64,000 nt of DNA. Source: a virus. The stretch's first letter is position 1; every line of letters starts with the position of its first letter. The position numbers and the translations under genes were made by a program. The notes below the pieces were generated by a model that searched no databases, was not told the DNA's origin, and saw only the letters and a list, made by a program, of their open reading frames with translations. This document shows positions 43,867 to 54,300 of this stretch, piece by piece. The stretch spans positions 1 to 64,000 of the IMG/VR virus record IMGVR_UViG_3300008111_001025; one strand, 5' to 3'.

Positions 43867-44877
43867 TTATAGCTCGTTATAGATGTCTAGCAATAACTTT
43901 TTATTAAATTGTTCGGAGTCAATAGCACCAATTTCTTTACTAACGATTTCGTCAACACTCTCAAAGTCTTTAATATCAATTTGAGAAGTAATTTCCTCTA
44001 CTTGTTTTTGAGGAATTAGTGTAATTTCTCTACAATCGTGATTTTTTATAAATGTTTCTTTGATAAATTGTGCTTCTTCGTAACTAATAGGAAGATCCAA
44101 CGTTACACGCAGATACATTTTAGGTTTGATTATTTCTTCTGTCTTGTCTAATAGGGTTGATAACTTAACTGTACGATACTTAGGACAGTTCCACCAATTA
44201 ATATACTCAGGTGGTTTATTATTTTCTCGGTCTAAAATCATCATACCGCGCTCGTCGTCGCCAGAATCAGCATAGTTGTGCGGAAAAGCGTTGCCGATGT
44301 AATGTATTTTACCCTTAACTTGACGCTTGTGGAAGTGTCCTGAAAACACATAGTCTTGGTATTCAAAATGTTCTGCTTTAAGTTCACCGTGATCTGGCAT
44401 CTGTACCATTGCATTCATATAAAAATGAGGCAATTCAAAGTGACCAAACATGTATTTTGCTTTACATACTTGTATTTTCCTCCATTCGTCGCCTACTAAC
44501 CAGGGCACAAGTGCAACATCATCAACTACAGTTAGTTCGTTTACAACAGTAACACCCGGTACGTATTTGCCAAATTCTACTGAATGAATGTCTCTACGAT
44601 CTTTATAATATAGATCATGATTGCCAGGAAAGTAAAAAAACTGCTCAAAGGCTGCACCTAACTTTTCTAAACTACGTAAAGTAGCGTCCATAGTGGTGAT
44701 ATTTAGACTGTTTCGATTATGATGCCAATCTCCGCAGAAAATTCCTGTCTCACAACCGTTTTTCTTTGCTTGATCGATGAACCAGTCTACGAATTCTTCG
44801 CAATCGTCGTTGTGTACTTTTGAATTGCCTTTAAGGCCAAAATGAATGTCTGTAAATACGGCTGCTTTTTTAAACAA
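43867..44877 (-). CDS. gp47: Recombination endonuclease subunit gp47 (Mre11-like)
   Basis: 336 aa (T4 339). Mre11/SbcD calcineurin-like phosphoesterase motifs in order: FTDIHFG (D10, H12), FCGDWHHNR, FPGNHD, and SGHFHKRQ, which bind two metals. Start TTG at 44877; no ATG in frame nearby, and GAG lies eight bases ahead. Transcribed from the sigma70-like promoter just upstream. Works with gp46. Confidence 0.95.
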   Translation of the reverse strand: MFKKAAVFTDIHFGLKGNSKVHNDDCEEFVDWFIDQAKKNGCETGIFCGDWHHNRNSLNITTMDATLRSLEKLGAAFEQFFYFPGNHDLYYKDRRDIHSVEFGKYVPGVTVVNELTVVDDVALVPWLVGDEWRKIQVCKAKYMFGHFELPHFYMNAMVQMPDHGELKAEHFEYQDYVFSGHFHKRQVKGKIHYIGNAFPHNYADSGDDERGMMILDRENNKPPEYINWWNCPKYRTVKLSTLLDKTEEIIKPKMYLRVTLDLPISYEEAQFIKETFIKNHDCREITLIPQKQVEEITSQIDIKDFESVDEIVSKEIGAIDSEQFNKKLLLDIYNEL

Positions 44878-44898
44878 AATAGAAATCTCTTTTTATAT

Positions 44899-44926
44899 AG
44901 TATAGTTCTTTTAGCTGTTTTGTCAA
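44899..44926 (-). promoter_or_regulatory. Sigma70-type promoter for genes 47-46
   Basis: Minus-strand TTGACA (44921-44926), 16-nt spacer, TATACT (44899-44904). Suits expression before late transcription, as expected of replication/recombination genes. It partly overlaps a CTGTT/AACAG hairpin after gene 55. Confidence 0.75.
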
Positions 44927-44930
44927 CAGT

Positions 44931-45758
44931 TTATTCTCCAGAATGTTCTCGTTCTCTACGCATTGCATTTTCCCATTCTCCACTCATTTGTCTAGAATAG
45001 CTAGGGTCCATACCATTCTGCTCTAAGATATCGTCGCGAATGTTTTGATTACGTTTTTCAATATTAATTACTCTTACAAATGAATTAGTGACAGCGGCTG
45101 TATAATATGCAAAAGGATTATTTGACTTAGATTCATCAAACTGTAGACCTATTTGAGTCAATTGCAGTATAGCTTGTCCCTTCATTTCGTCGTTGTAGGT
45201 ATAACCTCGAACATTACCGCGTGTAGCATAGCGTTCGCATAACTTCATCCACATAAGAGCTAATTTATTAGTAGCCTGACCGTGATCTTTAGAAAATTTG
45301 CCTTTTTCGACAGTGCCTTTCCAATGGCTTTTTCCAACGCAATCTAATTGGTCTTCGTCGTTGTATTTCCAATGTTGGAACGGCGGAAAGTTTAATTTAG
45401 ATTTTCCGTCTGCTACAGTCTTTGGATTTTTCTTTCTACCAACTTCGTCTGGTATGTGTTCAAACGTCATAACTCGAAATATTAGCTCAGTCTTTGCAAT
45501 TTTTTTATAGTCTACTTCGCAGTCTGCTTGCTTTACCTTTTCACCAGCTGTCTTTCGACGTTCATATGCTTCTTGACTTAGTCGTTTAGCTTTATTACGT
45601 TTAGCTTCTGCTATGGTTCGAATATTGATCTTATCCAAACTAGTAAGAATTATATCGTAATCAGCATATTCGGGCATTTCGTAACTGCTGTATGTGTTTT
45701 TTGATCTATGTATTTCTAGTAATAAATCTTTGTTATTTAAATAATTGACTTTTCTCAT
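44931..45758 (-). CDS. gp55: Late transcription sigma factor gp55
   Basis: 275 aa (T4 185). The end holds the sigma region-2-like stretch NPFAYYTAAVTNSFVRVINI then EKRNQNIRDD (214-243). Before it are CVGKSHWKG, ERYATRGNVRGYTYNDEM and ILQLTQIGLQFDESKS, typical of gp55 in marine T4-like phages. It directs host RNA polymerase to TAAATA late promoters together with the sliding clamp. ATG with ACGGAG ahead and a sigma70 promoter upstream; its own late-type targets abound in this window. Confidence 0.93.
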   Translation of the reverse strand: MRKVNYLNNKDLLLEIHRSKNTYSSYEMPEYADYDIILTSLDKINIRTIAEAKRNKAKRLSQEAYERRKTAGEKVKQADCEVDYKKIAKTELIFRVMTFEHIPDEVGRKKNPKTVADGKSKLNFPPFQHWKYNDEDQLDCVGKSHWKGTVEKGKFSKDHGQATNKLALMWMKLCERYATRGNVRGYTYNDEMKGQAILQLTQIGLQFDESKSNNPFAYYTAAVTNSFVRVINIEKRNQNIRDDILEQNGMDPSYSRQMSGEWENAMRREREHSGE

Positions 45759-45778
45759 AATTCTCCGTTCGTACTACT

Positions 45779-45807
45779 ATTATAATATACTCACATAAAA
45801 AAGTCAA
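45779..45807 (-). promoter_or_regulatory. Near-consensus sigma70 promoter for gene 55
   Basis: Minus-strand TTGACT (45802-45807), exactly 17 nt, TATAAT (45779-45784). Strong host-type promoter 20 bases before the gp55 ATG. Its -35 box abuts, by one shared base, the plus-strand late motif of the baseplate operon. Confidence 0.85.
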
Positions 45808-45814
45808 CTAAATA
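45807..45814 (+). promoter_or_regulatory. Late promoter-like motif ACTAAATA for baseplate operon
   Basis: ACTAAATA on the plus strand; predicted start near 45820, leader of ~13 nt retaining AGGAG before the ATG at 45833. Confidence 0.55.
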
Positions 45815-45832
45815 ATGTAAGGAGACTAAGAT

Positions 45833-46630
45833 ATGACAATTGATGTAAGAAGTAGTGTTGATAACTTTATAGGGTCCGCTGGCGATGCATTTAACAGAGC
45901 TTCGGGTTCAGTAAGTGCCGCTGCAACTAAACTAGTAACTGATTCTGGGTTTGGTAAAGCTCTACGGTCAATTGGACTGCTCCCCGGTGCAGTACCTACA
46001 ACTGGTATTGCATTTACAGATGCTAATTGGGGATCTGAGACCGATCTTGACTGGAGAGTTCGTTTATCCATACCACAGCTTTACAAAAGCAGTCCGCTTT
46101 TACAGCCGTTGTTAGAAACTAACGGTTTCTGTTTTCCTTACACTCCTCAAATTATTATAGAACATCAAGCAAACTATAACGCATTAACACCGACGCATAG
46201 TAATTATCCTTTTCCTGCTTATCAGAACAGTCAAGTGAGTGCAATGACAATTATTGGAGAGTTTCTAATAGAGAATCCAAGAGAAGGCGAATATTGGGTA
46301 GCCGCAGTACATTATTTGCGATCAATTACAAAAATGGCGTACGGTGCAAGTTCAAATCAAGGTAGTCCTCCTCCAGTAGTTAAATTAAACGGATACGGTG
46401 ATTACGTTTTTAAAAATGTACCTGTAGTAGTAACAATGTTTACAGTAGATTTGCCTAATGATGTTGACTACATACAAGTAGGCTTAGGCGAAAACGGCTC
46501 TTGGGTACCAACAAGAAGTCAGATGTCTGTAACCGTGCAACCACTATACAGTAGAAAAAGTGTTACACAATTTAGTCTTGATGCATTTGTTAATGGTTCG
46601 TATGTTGTTAATGGAAAAGGATTTATTTAA
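45833..46630 (+). CDS. gp48: Baseplate tail-tube cap protein, gp48-like
   Basis: 265 aa. After an Ala/Ser-rich N-terminus (~60 aa) comes DLDWRVRLSIPQLY, FPYTPQIIIEHQANYNAL, MTIIGEFLIENPREGEYWVA and a tube-like beta region, the pattern annotated as gp48 in marine T4-like phages. The cap sits between baseplate hub and tail tube and seeds tube growth together with gp54. First gene of the baseplate operon; its TAA overlaps the ATG of gene 53. gp54 is an alternative, since the two are related folds. Confidence 0.7.
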   Translation: MTIDVRSSVDNFIGSAGDAFNRASGSVSAAATKLVTDSGFGKALRSIGLLPGAVPTTGIAFTDANWGSETDLDWRVRLSIPQLYKSSPLLQPLLETNGFCFPYTPQIIIEHQANYNALTPTHSNYPFPAYQNSQVSAMTIIGEFLIENPREGEYWVAAVHYLRSITKMAYGASSNQGSPPPVVKLNGYGDYVFKNVPVVVTMFTVDLPNDVDYIQVGLGENGSWVPTRSQMSVTVQPLYSRKSVTQFSLDAFVNGSYVVNGKGFI

Positions 46631-46932
46631 TGGCAGCTTATGTTAATACATCTCCGTGGCACGTTACTCCTATTATAAATGAATTTTATCTAGACATTTT
46701 AGAAATAAGACCAATACCTGCTGAGAATGACGATATAAAATATGTTGTACAGACACAGTATGCATACAGACCAGATTTGCTAGCCTACGACCTGTACGGA
46801 ACAACTAAGTTATGGTGGGTATTTTCTCAACGTAACATGGATATAATTAAAGATCCTATTTACGATTTAGTACCAGGTATAGAAATTTATCTACCAAAAG
46901 GTCCTAATTTATCTAGACAACTAGGAGTCTAA
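46630..46932 (+). CDS. gp53: Baseplate wedge protein gp53
   Basis: 100 aa. Matches the short gp53 form: YVVQTQYAYRPDLLAYDLYG, TTKLWWVFSQRNMDIIKDPI, then a PGIEIYLP end. In T4 (196 aa) gp53 joins neighbouring wedges around the hub. TAATG overlap with the gene before; two bases before the next start. Confidence 0.88.
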   Translation: MAAYVNTSPWHVTPIINEFYLDILEIRPIPAENDDIKYVVQTQYAYRPDLLAYDLYGTTKLWWVFSQRNMDIIKDPIYDLVPGIEIYLPKGPNLSRQLGV

Positions 46933-46934
46933 CA

Positions 46935-49382
46935 TTGGTCACCCAAGTAAACGCCAACGGTAACCCTGTACTTACCCCTGGGGGTAATACAATAACTACC
47001 ACTGCATCTAATCTAGTGCAGTCTAGTATAAACACTAGCGGAAGCATTGCATTAGGAACAGCAAATGTTGTTGTTGGCGGCGCAGCGTCTGCTGTAGTAG
47101 GAGTTGCAGGTGCTGTGGTAGGAGCAGCAATTAAACCTGTAGTTGATGTAGCACGTCAAGTTAACACAGTTGTTGAATTAATTCAAAATCCTACTTTGGG
47201 AGGCGCCCTGGCGCTCTTAGGACGCGGATTTCCACCTTACAGAAATGAACTAGACCAATTTGCTAGTTACAATTATATTTTTACTCTGTCGTGTTTGACT
47301 AATTTAGAATTAAACTATCCGTTAAGTTACAGAACAGTTGGCCCTTTAATACAAATAATTAGAAGCGGAGGCACTGGTGGAAAAAAACTTCCCACTATAT
47401 ATGAGACAGACGGAGTAGTTGAATTTTTTATTGATGATGTAACAATTGATTCATATATTGCACCTAATTCTAGGACTAGACATTCTAACGCAATGGCGAT
47501 TAATTTTAATGTAATTGAACCATACAGTATGGGCCAGTTTTTACAGAATCTTAGAACAGCGGCATTAGTTGCTGGACATTTAAATTATATTGAAGCACCG
47601 TTTTTATTATCAGTAGAATTTATTGGTTACGATGATGAGGGTAATATTAAATCACCGTTCTTTTCAAAGAGGCATATTCCAATTAAACTTATTAAAGCTG
47701 ATATGAATGTCACCGAAGCTGGCGCAGTTTACAGCGTGTCTGCGGTTCCATATAATGAAATAGCCTTAACAAATACTAATAGAGAAGCAAAAACAGACGT
47801 TGACGTTAGAGGATCAACAGTAGGTGAAATTTTACAATCAGGACCTAATAGTTTAACCAGCGTGTTAAATGAGACAATGATTAAACTTCAAGAAGCAGGC
47901 CAAGTCAATACTGCTGATCAATATGTGATTAGTTTTCCTAAAGGTGATTTTATCTCTAGCGCAGTAGGCGGAGTTACTAGTTCTACAAGTGCTGTTACAT
48001 CGTCGTCTAGCACACGCCAGCAACTGTACGAAGCACTCACTGGAATTAAAGGAGGAAACATTCCTCCAGAGTTTGAAAAAAAATTACAAGAATTAAAAGG
48101 GGTGTCAATCACAAGATCAGCTCTTGGTGAGGCTGTTCGTGCCGAAGCCAATGCACAAGTTTCTTGGAACGATATAGGCAGTTCTAAAATTGTTAAAAGT
48201 TTCTTAGACGGCGGAAAAATGCCATTTGCAGAACCTTCTTTTGTTGAGATGCAGGATAATAAAGGTCATATACTGCGTGGCGCAATGCAGACTAGCGATG
48301 AAAACAGAAAGTTTACATTTAAGTCTGGAACTACTATTGAAGAAATGATCGAAGAAGTTATTTTAAGCAGCGACTATGCTAGAAAATTTGTTGAGAAAAC
48401 AGCAGATGCTAAAGGCAAAATAACATGGTTTAGAATTGAAACTCATGTTTACAATGTAACAGATTGGACAACTGTAGGACAAATAGGAAGGAGTCCTCGA
48501 ATATTCGTATATAGGATCTTGCCTTTTAAGATTGACGCCGCAAAGATTGAAGGATCTAAACCTAACGTATTTAAATCGTTAATTAAACAGTCTAGTGCTA
48601 TTAAAGCATATAACTACATTTACACTGGACAAAATATCGATATTATTAATTTTGATTTAAATTTTGATCTATCATTTTTTACTAATATTTCAACTACTAG
48701 AGGCCAAATGCAGGCTGGTAGTAAAAAACCAGATGGTATGGCAGCTGGTACACCTGATCCTAATTTTGTAGGCCCGTTACCAGTTCCGTCTCCTGCGCCT
48801 GCTGAAGGTTCAGCAGCAGTTAATAATTCAACAGGTCCTCAGACAGGTAAAAAAGGTGGCGGCGCTAAAGAACACGTTGAGAATTCTATAGCTAGAATGT
48901 TTAATGATTCTATATTAAACAGTGATGCAGATTTAATTAATGTAAAATTAACAATACACGGAGATCCCTTTTATATTATAGACGCAGGTTTAGGAAATTA
49001 TTTAGGAATTGAAAATCCAATAAACGAAGCAATAACTATAGAAGGATCGTTAAATCCTAGAAAAGGTGAAGTAGATGTAGTTTTAAATTTTAGAACTCCT
49101 ATAGACTATGATGGCGAAGACGGCTTTGTGAAATATCCTCTAGGAGGGTTTTTACCTATAGGTATGTTTAGCGGAGTATATCAAGTTATTTTAGTAAACA
49201 ACAAGTTTAGTAAAGGTCAATTTACACAAGAATTAGACCTAGTGCGAAAACGTGGCCAAGACTTAACATTAGAGGGCCTTGCAAGTTCAGCAGTATCATT
49301 ATTTAAAGATGCTAAGGCACTAGTAACTGGATCTAAGAAAAATCAAATAGATGAAAAAGACGCAAATGCAGGACCTCCATAA
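46935..49382 (+). CDS. Baseplate hub protein, gp27-equivalent candidate, 815 aa
   Basis: Starts with TTG at 46935, supported by AGGAG seven bases ahead. N-terminal Ala/Gly/Val-rich hydrophobic region (~35-85), then a domain with YIFTLSCLTNLELNYP and MGQFLQNLRTAALVAG. Central part with YVISFPKGDF and an ERxxEE-free linker. C-terminal third (LTIHGDPFYIIDAG, FSGVYQVILVNNKFSKG, FTQELDLVRKR) resembles tube-like domains of hub proteins. Placed between genes 53 and 5, where a partner of the gp5 spike is expected. Its size is about twice T4 gp27; assignment is inference, virion role is likely. Confidence 0.65.
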   Translation: MVTQVNANGNPVLTPGGNTITTTASNLVQSSINTSGSIALGTANVVVGGAASAVVGVAGAVVGAAIKPVVDVARQVNTVVELIQNPTLGGALALLGRGFPPYRNELDQFASYNYIFTLSCLTNLELNYPLSYRTVGPLIQIIRSGGTGGKKLPTIYETDGVVEFFIDDVTIDSYIAPNSRTRHSNAMAINFNVIEPYSMGQFLQNLRTAALVAGHLNYIEAPFLLSVEFIGYDDEGNIKSPFFSKRHIPIKLIKADMNVTEAGAVYSVSAVPYNEIALTNTNREAKTDVDVRGSTVGEILQSGPNSLTSVLNETMIKLQEAGQVNTADQYVISFPKGDFISSAVGGVTSSTSAVTSSSSTRQQLYEALTGIKGGNIPPEFEKKLQELKGVSITRSALGEAVRAEANAQVSWNDIGSSKIVKSFLDGGKMPFAEPSFVEMQDNKGHILRGAMQTSDENRKFTFKSGTTIEEMIEEVILSSDYARKFVEKTADAKGKITWFRIETHVYNVTDWTTVGQIGRSPRIFVYRILPFKIDAAKIEGSKPNVFKSLIKQSSAIKAYNYIYTGQNIDIINFDLNFDLSFFTNISTTRGQMQAGSKKPDGMAAGTPDPNFVGPLPVPSPAPAEGSAAVNNSTGPQTGKKGGGAKEHVENSIARMFNDSILNSDADLINVKLTIHGDPFYIIDAGLGNYLGIENPINEAITIEGSLNPRKGEVDVVLNFRTPIDYDGEDGFVKYPLGGFLPIGMFSGVYQVILVNNKFSKGQFTQELDLVRKRGQDLTLEGLASSAVSLFKDAKALVTGSKKNQIDEKDANAGPP

Positions 49383-50806
49383 TGTCAACTGATTCAAGAA
49401 CTGCCCCTAGAGAGCAAAACCCTTCCGGCATATATGTAGGAATGGTAGTTAGTCATCTCGATACAAAGTTTATGGGGTCTTTAGAAATTGAACTATTAAA
49501 GTCAACAGAGTCGGGTAACTTAACAAGACGCACAGGACAAATTGTTCAAGCAAAATACATGAGTCCTTTTTACGGAATAACACCGTATAAAGATATGACC
49601 AAAAATAGTGGTTATGCTAATACACAAAAAAGTTACGGATGGTGGGCAATACCTCCTGATCCTGGCTCATTAGTGCTTGTGTTGTTCACAGAAAATAATT
49701 TTGGTAATCCGTATTGGATAGGCTGCGTACAAGACGAATATACAAATTTTATGTTACCAGGGTATGCTGCTACCACGTTCAATGATTTCGACAAAGCTAC
49801 TGCTTTACCAGTTGGTGAATATAATAAAAAAGTAGAAACTGCCTCGGGTAGAGATCCTACAAAATTTATTAAACCGTACAACAACATTGCATTTGACCAA
49901 CTTGAAATCCAAGGCCTTACAGCTGACCATATAAGAGGAACAACAACCTCTAGTGCTAGAAGAGAAGCACCTAGTATGGTGTTTGGAATGTCAACCCCGG
50001 GCCCATATGATGTAAAAGGACCAAAAGCTGAATACGGGCCTCAAGGCTCAAGAATTAACGTGCCATTTAATCGATTGGGGGGTAGTTCGTTTGTAATGGA
50101 CGATGGAGACATGAGTCTTCTTCGTAAGAAGCCACCCAGCGGAACCGACGCTGGCCCATTAGAATATGCTAGTGTAGAAAACGGAGAAAAAGACGGCAAC
50201 GTACTTCATCCTGCAAATGAGCTAGTGCGAATTAAAACAAGAACAGGTCATCAAATTGTATTTCATAACTCTGAAGATTTAATTTACATTTCCCACGGTA
50301 GCGGTAACAGTTGGATTGAAATGACTGGCAACGGCAAAATTGATATTTACGCTAAAGATTCAATCAGTGTACATTCAGAAAATGATCTTAATTTTTCAGC
50401 AGGTAGAGATATTAACTTTAGAGCAAAAAATAATATTAATGCAACAGCTGGTGCTAATGTTTTTGTAAAAGCCATAGAAAATATAGAACTTAAAGCAGAC
50501 AAAGATGGCAGAATATATGCCAAAGGCAGTACACATATTAGAGCTGAATTAGATCATATTGAAACTACAGTCAAAGGCAAAATTTTTATGAATAGCTCAG
50601 TTACGGCAATTCAAGCAAAGGATGCATTTATACCTAAAAGAGTTCCTCAACACGAACCGTGGAGAGAACACGAAAATCTTAACCCTAAGGATTTTACACC
50701 AGAGCAGACTAAAGCGATTAGTCCTACAGAAGAAGATCCAGATGCAGTACTACCGCCATTTAATTTTCCACCAATCGCTGACACATTTAAGAAGCCTACA
50801 AAATAA
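49382..50806 (+). CDS. gp5: Baseplate hub spike gp5 (no lysozyme domain)
   Basis: 474 aa. N-terminal OB-fold (GIYVGMVVSHLDTKFMGSLE, YGWWAIPPDPGSLVLVLFTE, YWIGCVQDEY). C-terminal part from ~285 is spike beta-helix-like: RTGHQIVFHNSEDLIYISHG, then short VGS-type strands (INFRAKNNINATAG). T4 gp5 has a lysozyme domain between them; here that region (~165-285) shows no lysozyme Glu/Asp/Thr motif, as in other marine T4-like phages. Trimeric membrane-puncturing device. Starts on the stop of the hub gene. Confidence 0.88.
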   Translation: MSTDSRTAPREQNPSGIYVGMVVSHLDTKFMGSLEIELLKSTESGNLTRRTGQIVQAKYMSPFYGITPYKDMTKNSGYANTQKSYGWWAIPPDPGSLVLVLFTENNFGNPYWIGCVQDEYTNFMLPGYAATTFNDFDKATALPVGEYNKKVETASGRDPTKFIKPYNNIAFDQLEIQGLTADHIRGTTTSSARREAPSMVFGMSTPGPYDVKGPKAEYGPQGSRINVPFNRLGGSSFVMDDGDMSLLRKKPPSGTDAGPLEYASVENGEKDGNVLHPANELVRIKTRTGHQIVFHNSEDLIYISHGSGNSWIEMTGNGKIDIYAKDSISVHSENDLNFSAGRDINFRAKNNINATAGANVFVKAIENIELKADKDGRIYAKGSTHIRAELDHIETTVKGKIFMNSSVTAIQAKDAFIPKRVPQHEPWREHENLNPKDFTPEQTKAISPTEEDPDAVLPPFNFPPIADTFKKPTK

Positions 50807-50818
50807 GGTAAATATATT

Positions 50819-51277
50819 ATGAGCGCACTAGAAAAAAATCTTTATAAACAAATATCAGTTAAGTCAACTAGATCTAGATCCAACGATAATGTTGCAACCG
50901 CAGCACCTACTTATAAAGGATTTAGCACAGTAAATTCTACAAATTCTAGTCCAGCACTTTATGATATTGCTCTTATCAAACAAGATATTATAAATCACTT
51001 TCATATTAGGCAAGGTGAAAAATTAAGTGATCCAGAATTTGGCACTATAATTTGGGACATTATTTTTGAACCTCTAACAGACGATACTGTAAATGCAATA
51101 ATTCAAAATATTTCTAGGATTGTTAATTATGATCCAAGAGTCAAGGTTAATAAGATTGATGTCAAGCAACCTTACGAACATGCAATTCGGATTGATTGTG
51201 AATTGGTATATTTGCCTTATTCAATTGTAGAAAAATTACAATTTACGTTTGACGAAAAAGCTGGGTTCATCAATTAA
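50819..51277 (+). CDS. gp25: Baseplate wedge protein gp25
   Basis: 152 aa (T4 132). GPW/gp25 family: DIALIKQDIINHFHIRQGEK, LSDPEFGTIIWDIIFEPL and the C-terminal VKVNKIDV and ELVYLP strands. Lysozyme-like fold without activity, initiating sheath assembly. AAGG 12 bases before the ATG. Confidence 0.95.
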   Translation: MSALEKNLYKQISVKSTRSRSNDNVATAAPTYKGFSTVNSTNSSPALYDIALIKQDIINHFHIRQGEKLSDPEFGTIIWDIIFEPLTDDTVNAIIQNISRIVNYDPRVKVNKIDVKQPYEHAIRIDCELVYLPYSIVEKLQFTFDEKAGFIN

Positions 51278-51296
51278 CTACGCACTTTTCAAATCA

Positions 51297-51304
51297 AATA
51301 AATA
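51297..51304 (+). promoter_or_regulatory. Late promoter motif AATAAATA before gene 6
   Basis: AATAAATA on the plus strand in the 51-base gap; start near 51310, leader ~19 nt with AAGGAAA before the gene 6 ATG. Confidence 0.65.
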
Positions 51305-51328
51305 TTGATATAGTTAAGGAAAGCGCAC

Positions 51329-54300
51329 ATGTCATCTACAGATAGACAAAATAGATTATTACTTGCAGAAGATTGGAAGCGTGTCTACCAATCTTTTCGC
51401 AATGCAGATTTTCAAAGTTATGATTTTGATAATCTAAGACGTACGATGATATCGTATCTAAGAGAAAATTATCCCGAAGACTTTAATGACTATGTTGAAT
51501 CAAGCGAATATCTTGCGTTAGTAGACTTAATAGCGTTCCTTGGGCAAAATATTGCTTTCCGTATAGATTTAAACGCTAGAGAAAATTTCTTAGAATTAGC
51601 AGACAGACGTGAAAGTGTATTACGACTAGCTCGATTACTTTCTTATAATCCTAAGAGAGTACAATCTTGCAATGGATTATTAAAAATTGCATCAGTTAGA
51701 ACCTCAGAAGAAATTCGCGATAGCAATAACATTAATTTACAAAATCAAACTATAGTATGGAATGATCCTAGTAATATTGATTGGTACGAACAGTTTATAA
51801 AAGTAATAAATGCAGCCTTACCTGTTAATGGTACGTTTGGTCGCCCAGTTAAAAAAGACAACGTTAATGGAATTCCTACAGATCAATATAGATTGAATAG
51901 TACAAATTCAGAACTACCTGTTTATTCATTTAATAAAACAATTGACGGCAGAGCTACAACTTTTGAAATAGTTTCAACTGATGTATCTGATGGAAATATT
52001 CTTGAAGAAGCTCCCTTCCCAGGAAATAATTTTGCTTTTATATATCGAGACGACGGACGTGGTCCAGCAAGCTCAAACACAGGATTTTTCTCACATTTTA
52101 GACAAGGAAATCTAGACGAAGGATTGTTTAATATTTCGGCGCCTATCTCAAATCAAACTGTTTCTATTGAGTCTCCTAACATTAACAACTCCGATGTATG
52201 GCTCTATCGTTTAGATTCATTTGGCAATGAAACAGAATTATGGACTAAGGTTGATGCACTAGAAGGCAATAACGTAATCTATAATAGTGTAAACAAAAAA
52301 AATAGAAACATTTATAGTGTACTAACTCGTGTAGGTGATAGAATTAATTTAATATTCTCCGACGGCACATTTGGAGAATTACCTAAAGGTCAATTTAAGA
52401 TATATTATAGAACAAGTCTACCAGATAGATTAATTGTTGGCCCTGAAGATATGCGAGCTATTTCTATTACAATTCCGTATCTAAGCAAATTAGGCAAAGA
52501 AGAATCAATAGTTATAACTTTTGAACTAAAATATACAGTTGATAATAGTAGTCCTAGCGAAAGTAACGACAGCATTAAATTAAATGCTCCTAGCACATAT
52601 TATACACAAAATAGAATGATAACTGGTGAGGACTATCAAATAGCACCTCTAGGTATTAATCAAGAAATTATTAAAGTTAAAGCAGTTAACAGAACATCAA
52701 GCGGAATAAGTCGTTACTTTGACTTAATAGACGCTACAGGAAAATATAGTCAAACTACCCTGTTTGGGAACGACGGTGTTGTGTATAAAGAATTTTTAGA
52801 ATTACAAAAAAGTTTTACTTTTAATACTCGAACAGACGTTGAAGGAGCAGTAGAAAATATAATCGTTCCTATCCTCAATGATAAAAAACTTAGAAATTAT
52901 TATCACGATAGATTTCCAAAAATTCTAACTAGCGACTTAGGAGTTAACTGGGTCCAAGAAACTAAAGAAACTAATCTAAGCACAGGATATTTTAAAAATA
53001 GAGAAGAGGTAAAATCAAGACTGGGTAGTTTTACAGCATCTATTCTTAGTCTAGTACGTCCAGGAGCCATGATAAAATTAGTAGCACCTGGATTCCGACC
53101 AAAAACTGTTCCAACAGCAGCGGACCTATCAACTAATCATTTCGTTCCTGATGGTACCATGCGAACCGGCGTTGCTAACAGTCTAGGTGCGTCTTATTAT
53201 AATTGGGTTAAAGTGTTAAGTGTCAACGGCCCAGGAGTTGACAATACAGATGACGGATTTGGACCTGTAGCACTCAATGACATAATACCAGGACCAACAG
53301 CAGGAGTATCTCCAATTGGAGCAATTCTTGCAGAAATTAAACCAACATTACCTAACGATTTAACTGATGAAGTTAAGGCTCAAATAATTGATCAAATATT
53401 TGCTAACAGAACTTTTGGTATCCGTTTTGATCAAACTAGCGGTCAGTGGCGTGTTATTACAGAAAATAATTTAAACACAACATCTGAATTTTCTACAGGT
53501 AAAACAGGTGATGCTACAAATCAGCGGTTAGATTCTAGTTGGCTTGTATGGTTTAAAACTGACGGCGAGCGATATACTATTACATATCGAGCTATGAGAT
53601 TTGTATTTGAAAGTGATCAAGAAATTCGGTTTTATTACGATAGCAGCGACAAGATATACAACACAAAAACTGGCAAAATTGTTAAAGATACTATAACAGT
53701 ATTAAACGTTAATAATAAACCTGATGAAACAAACTCGTTCACTAAAGATTTTAACTGGGAAATAGTTGAAGCTTATCGTGATACTGAAGGTTATGTTGAC
53801 AGTAAAAAAATAGAAGTTAGTTTTTATGACGACGACGAAGACGGAGTAGTTGATGATGTAGAATTATTTGAACAAATCGTATCACCACAAGTTAATCAAA
53901 CACAAAAATATGTTATGTTTGAAAAATATCTAACACAAGACGGAGTTGAAGATTTTAATTTTTATTCCAATGATACTCAACAAATAATTGTACTAGCAAG
54001 GAAAGCTGACCTATTACCACTAAGCGCATACAACGACGGCCAAGTTTTTTATTACATTGATCTAGATATTTTTGAAGTATGGAATAAGGAACGAGGTGTG
54101 TTGGAGTTATCAATTAATTATAAAGCTCGCCTTGGCAGAGATAAACTTAAATTCCGTTATATTCATGCTGCGGATTCTAATTCAAGGATTGATCCTAGCG
54201 CAAGCAATATTGTTGATTTATATTTGCTAACAAAAGCATACGATACAAGTTTTAGACTTTGGTTAACTGAAGAAATAATAACTAAACCATTACCACCAAG

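Noticed and set aside
50807-50814. GGTAAATA as a late promoter for gene 25
   Set aside because: T4 geometry would place the start at the gene 25 ATG itself; it is a weak match and the gene is covered by the upstream operon.
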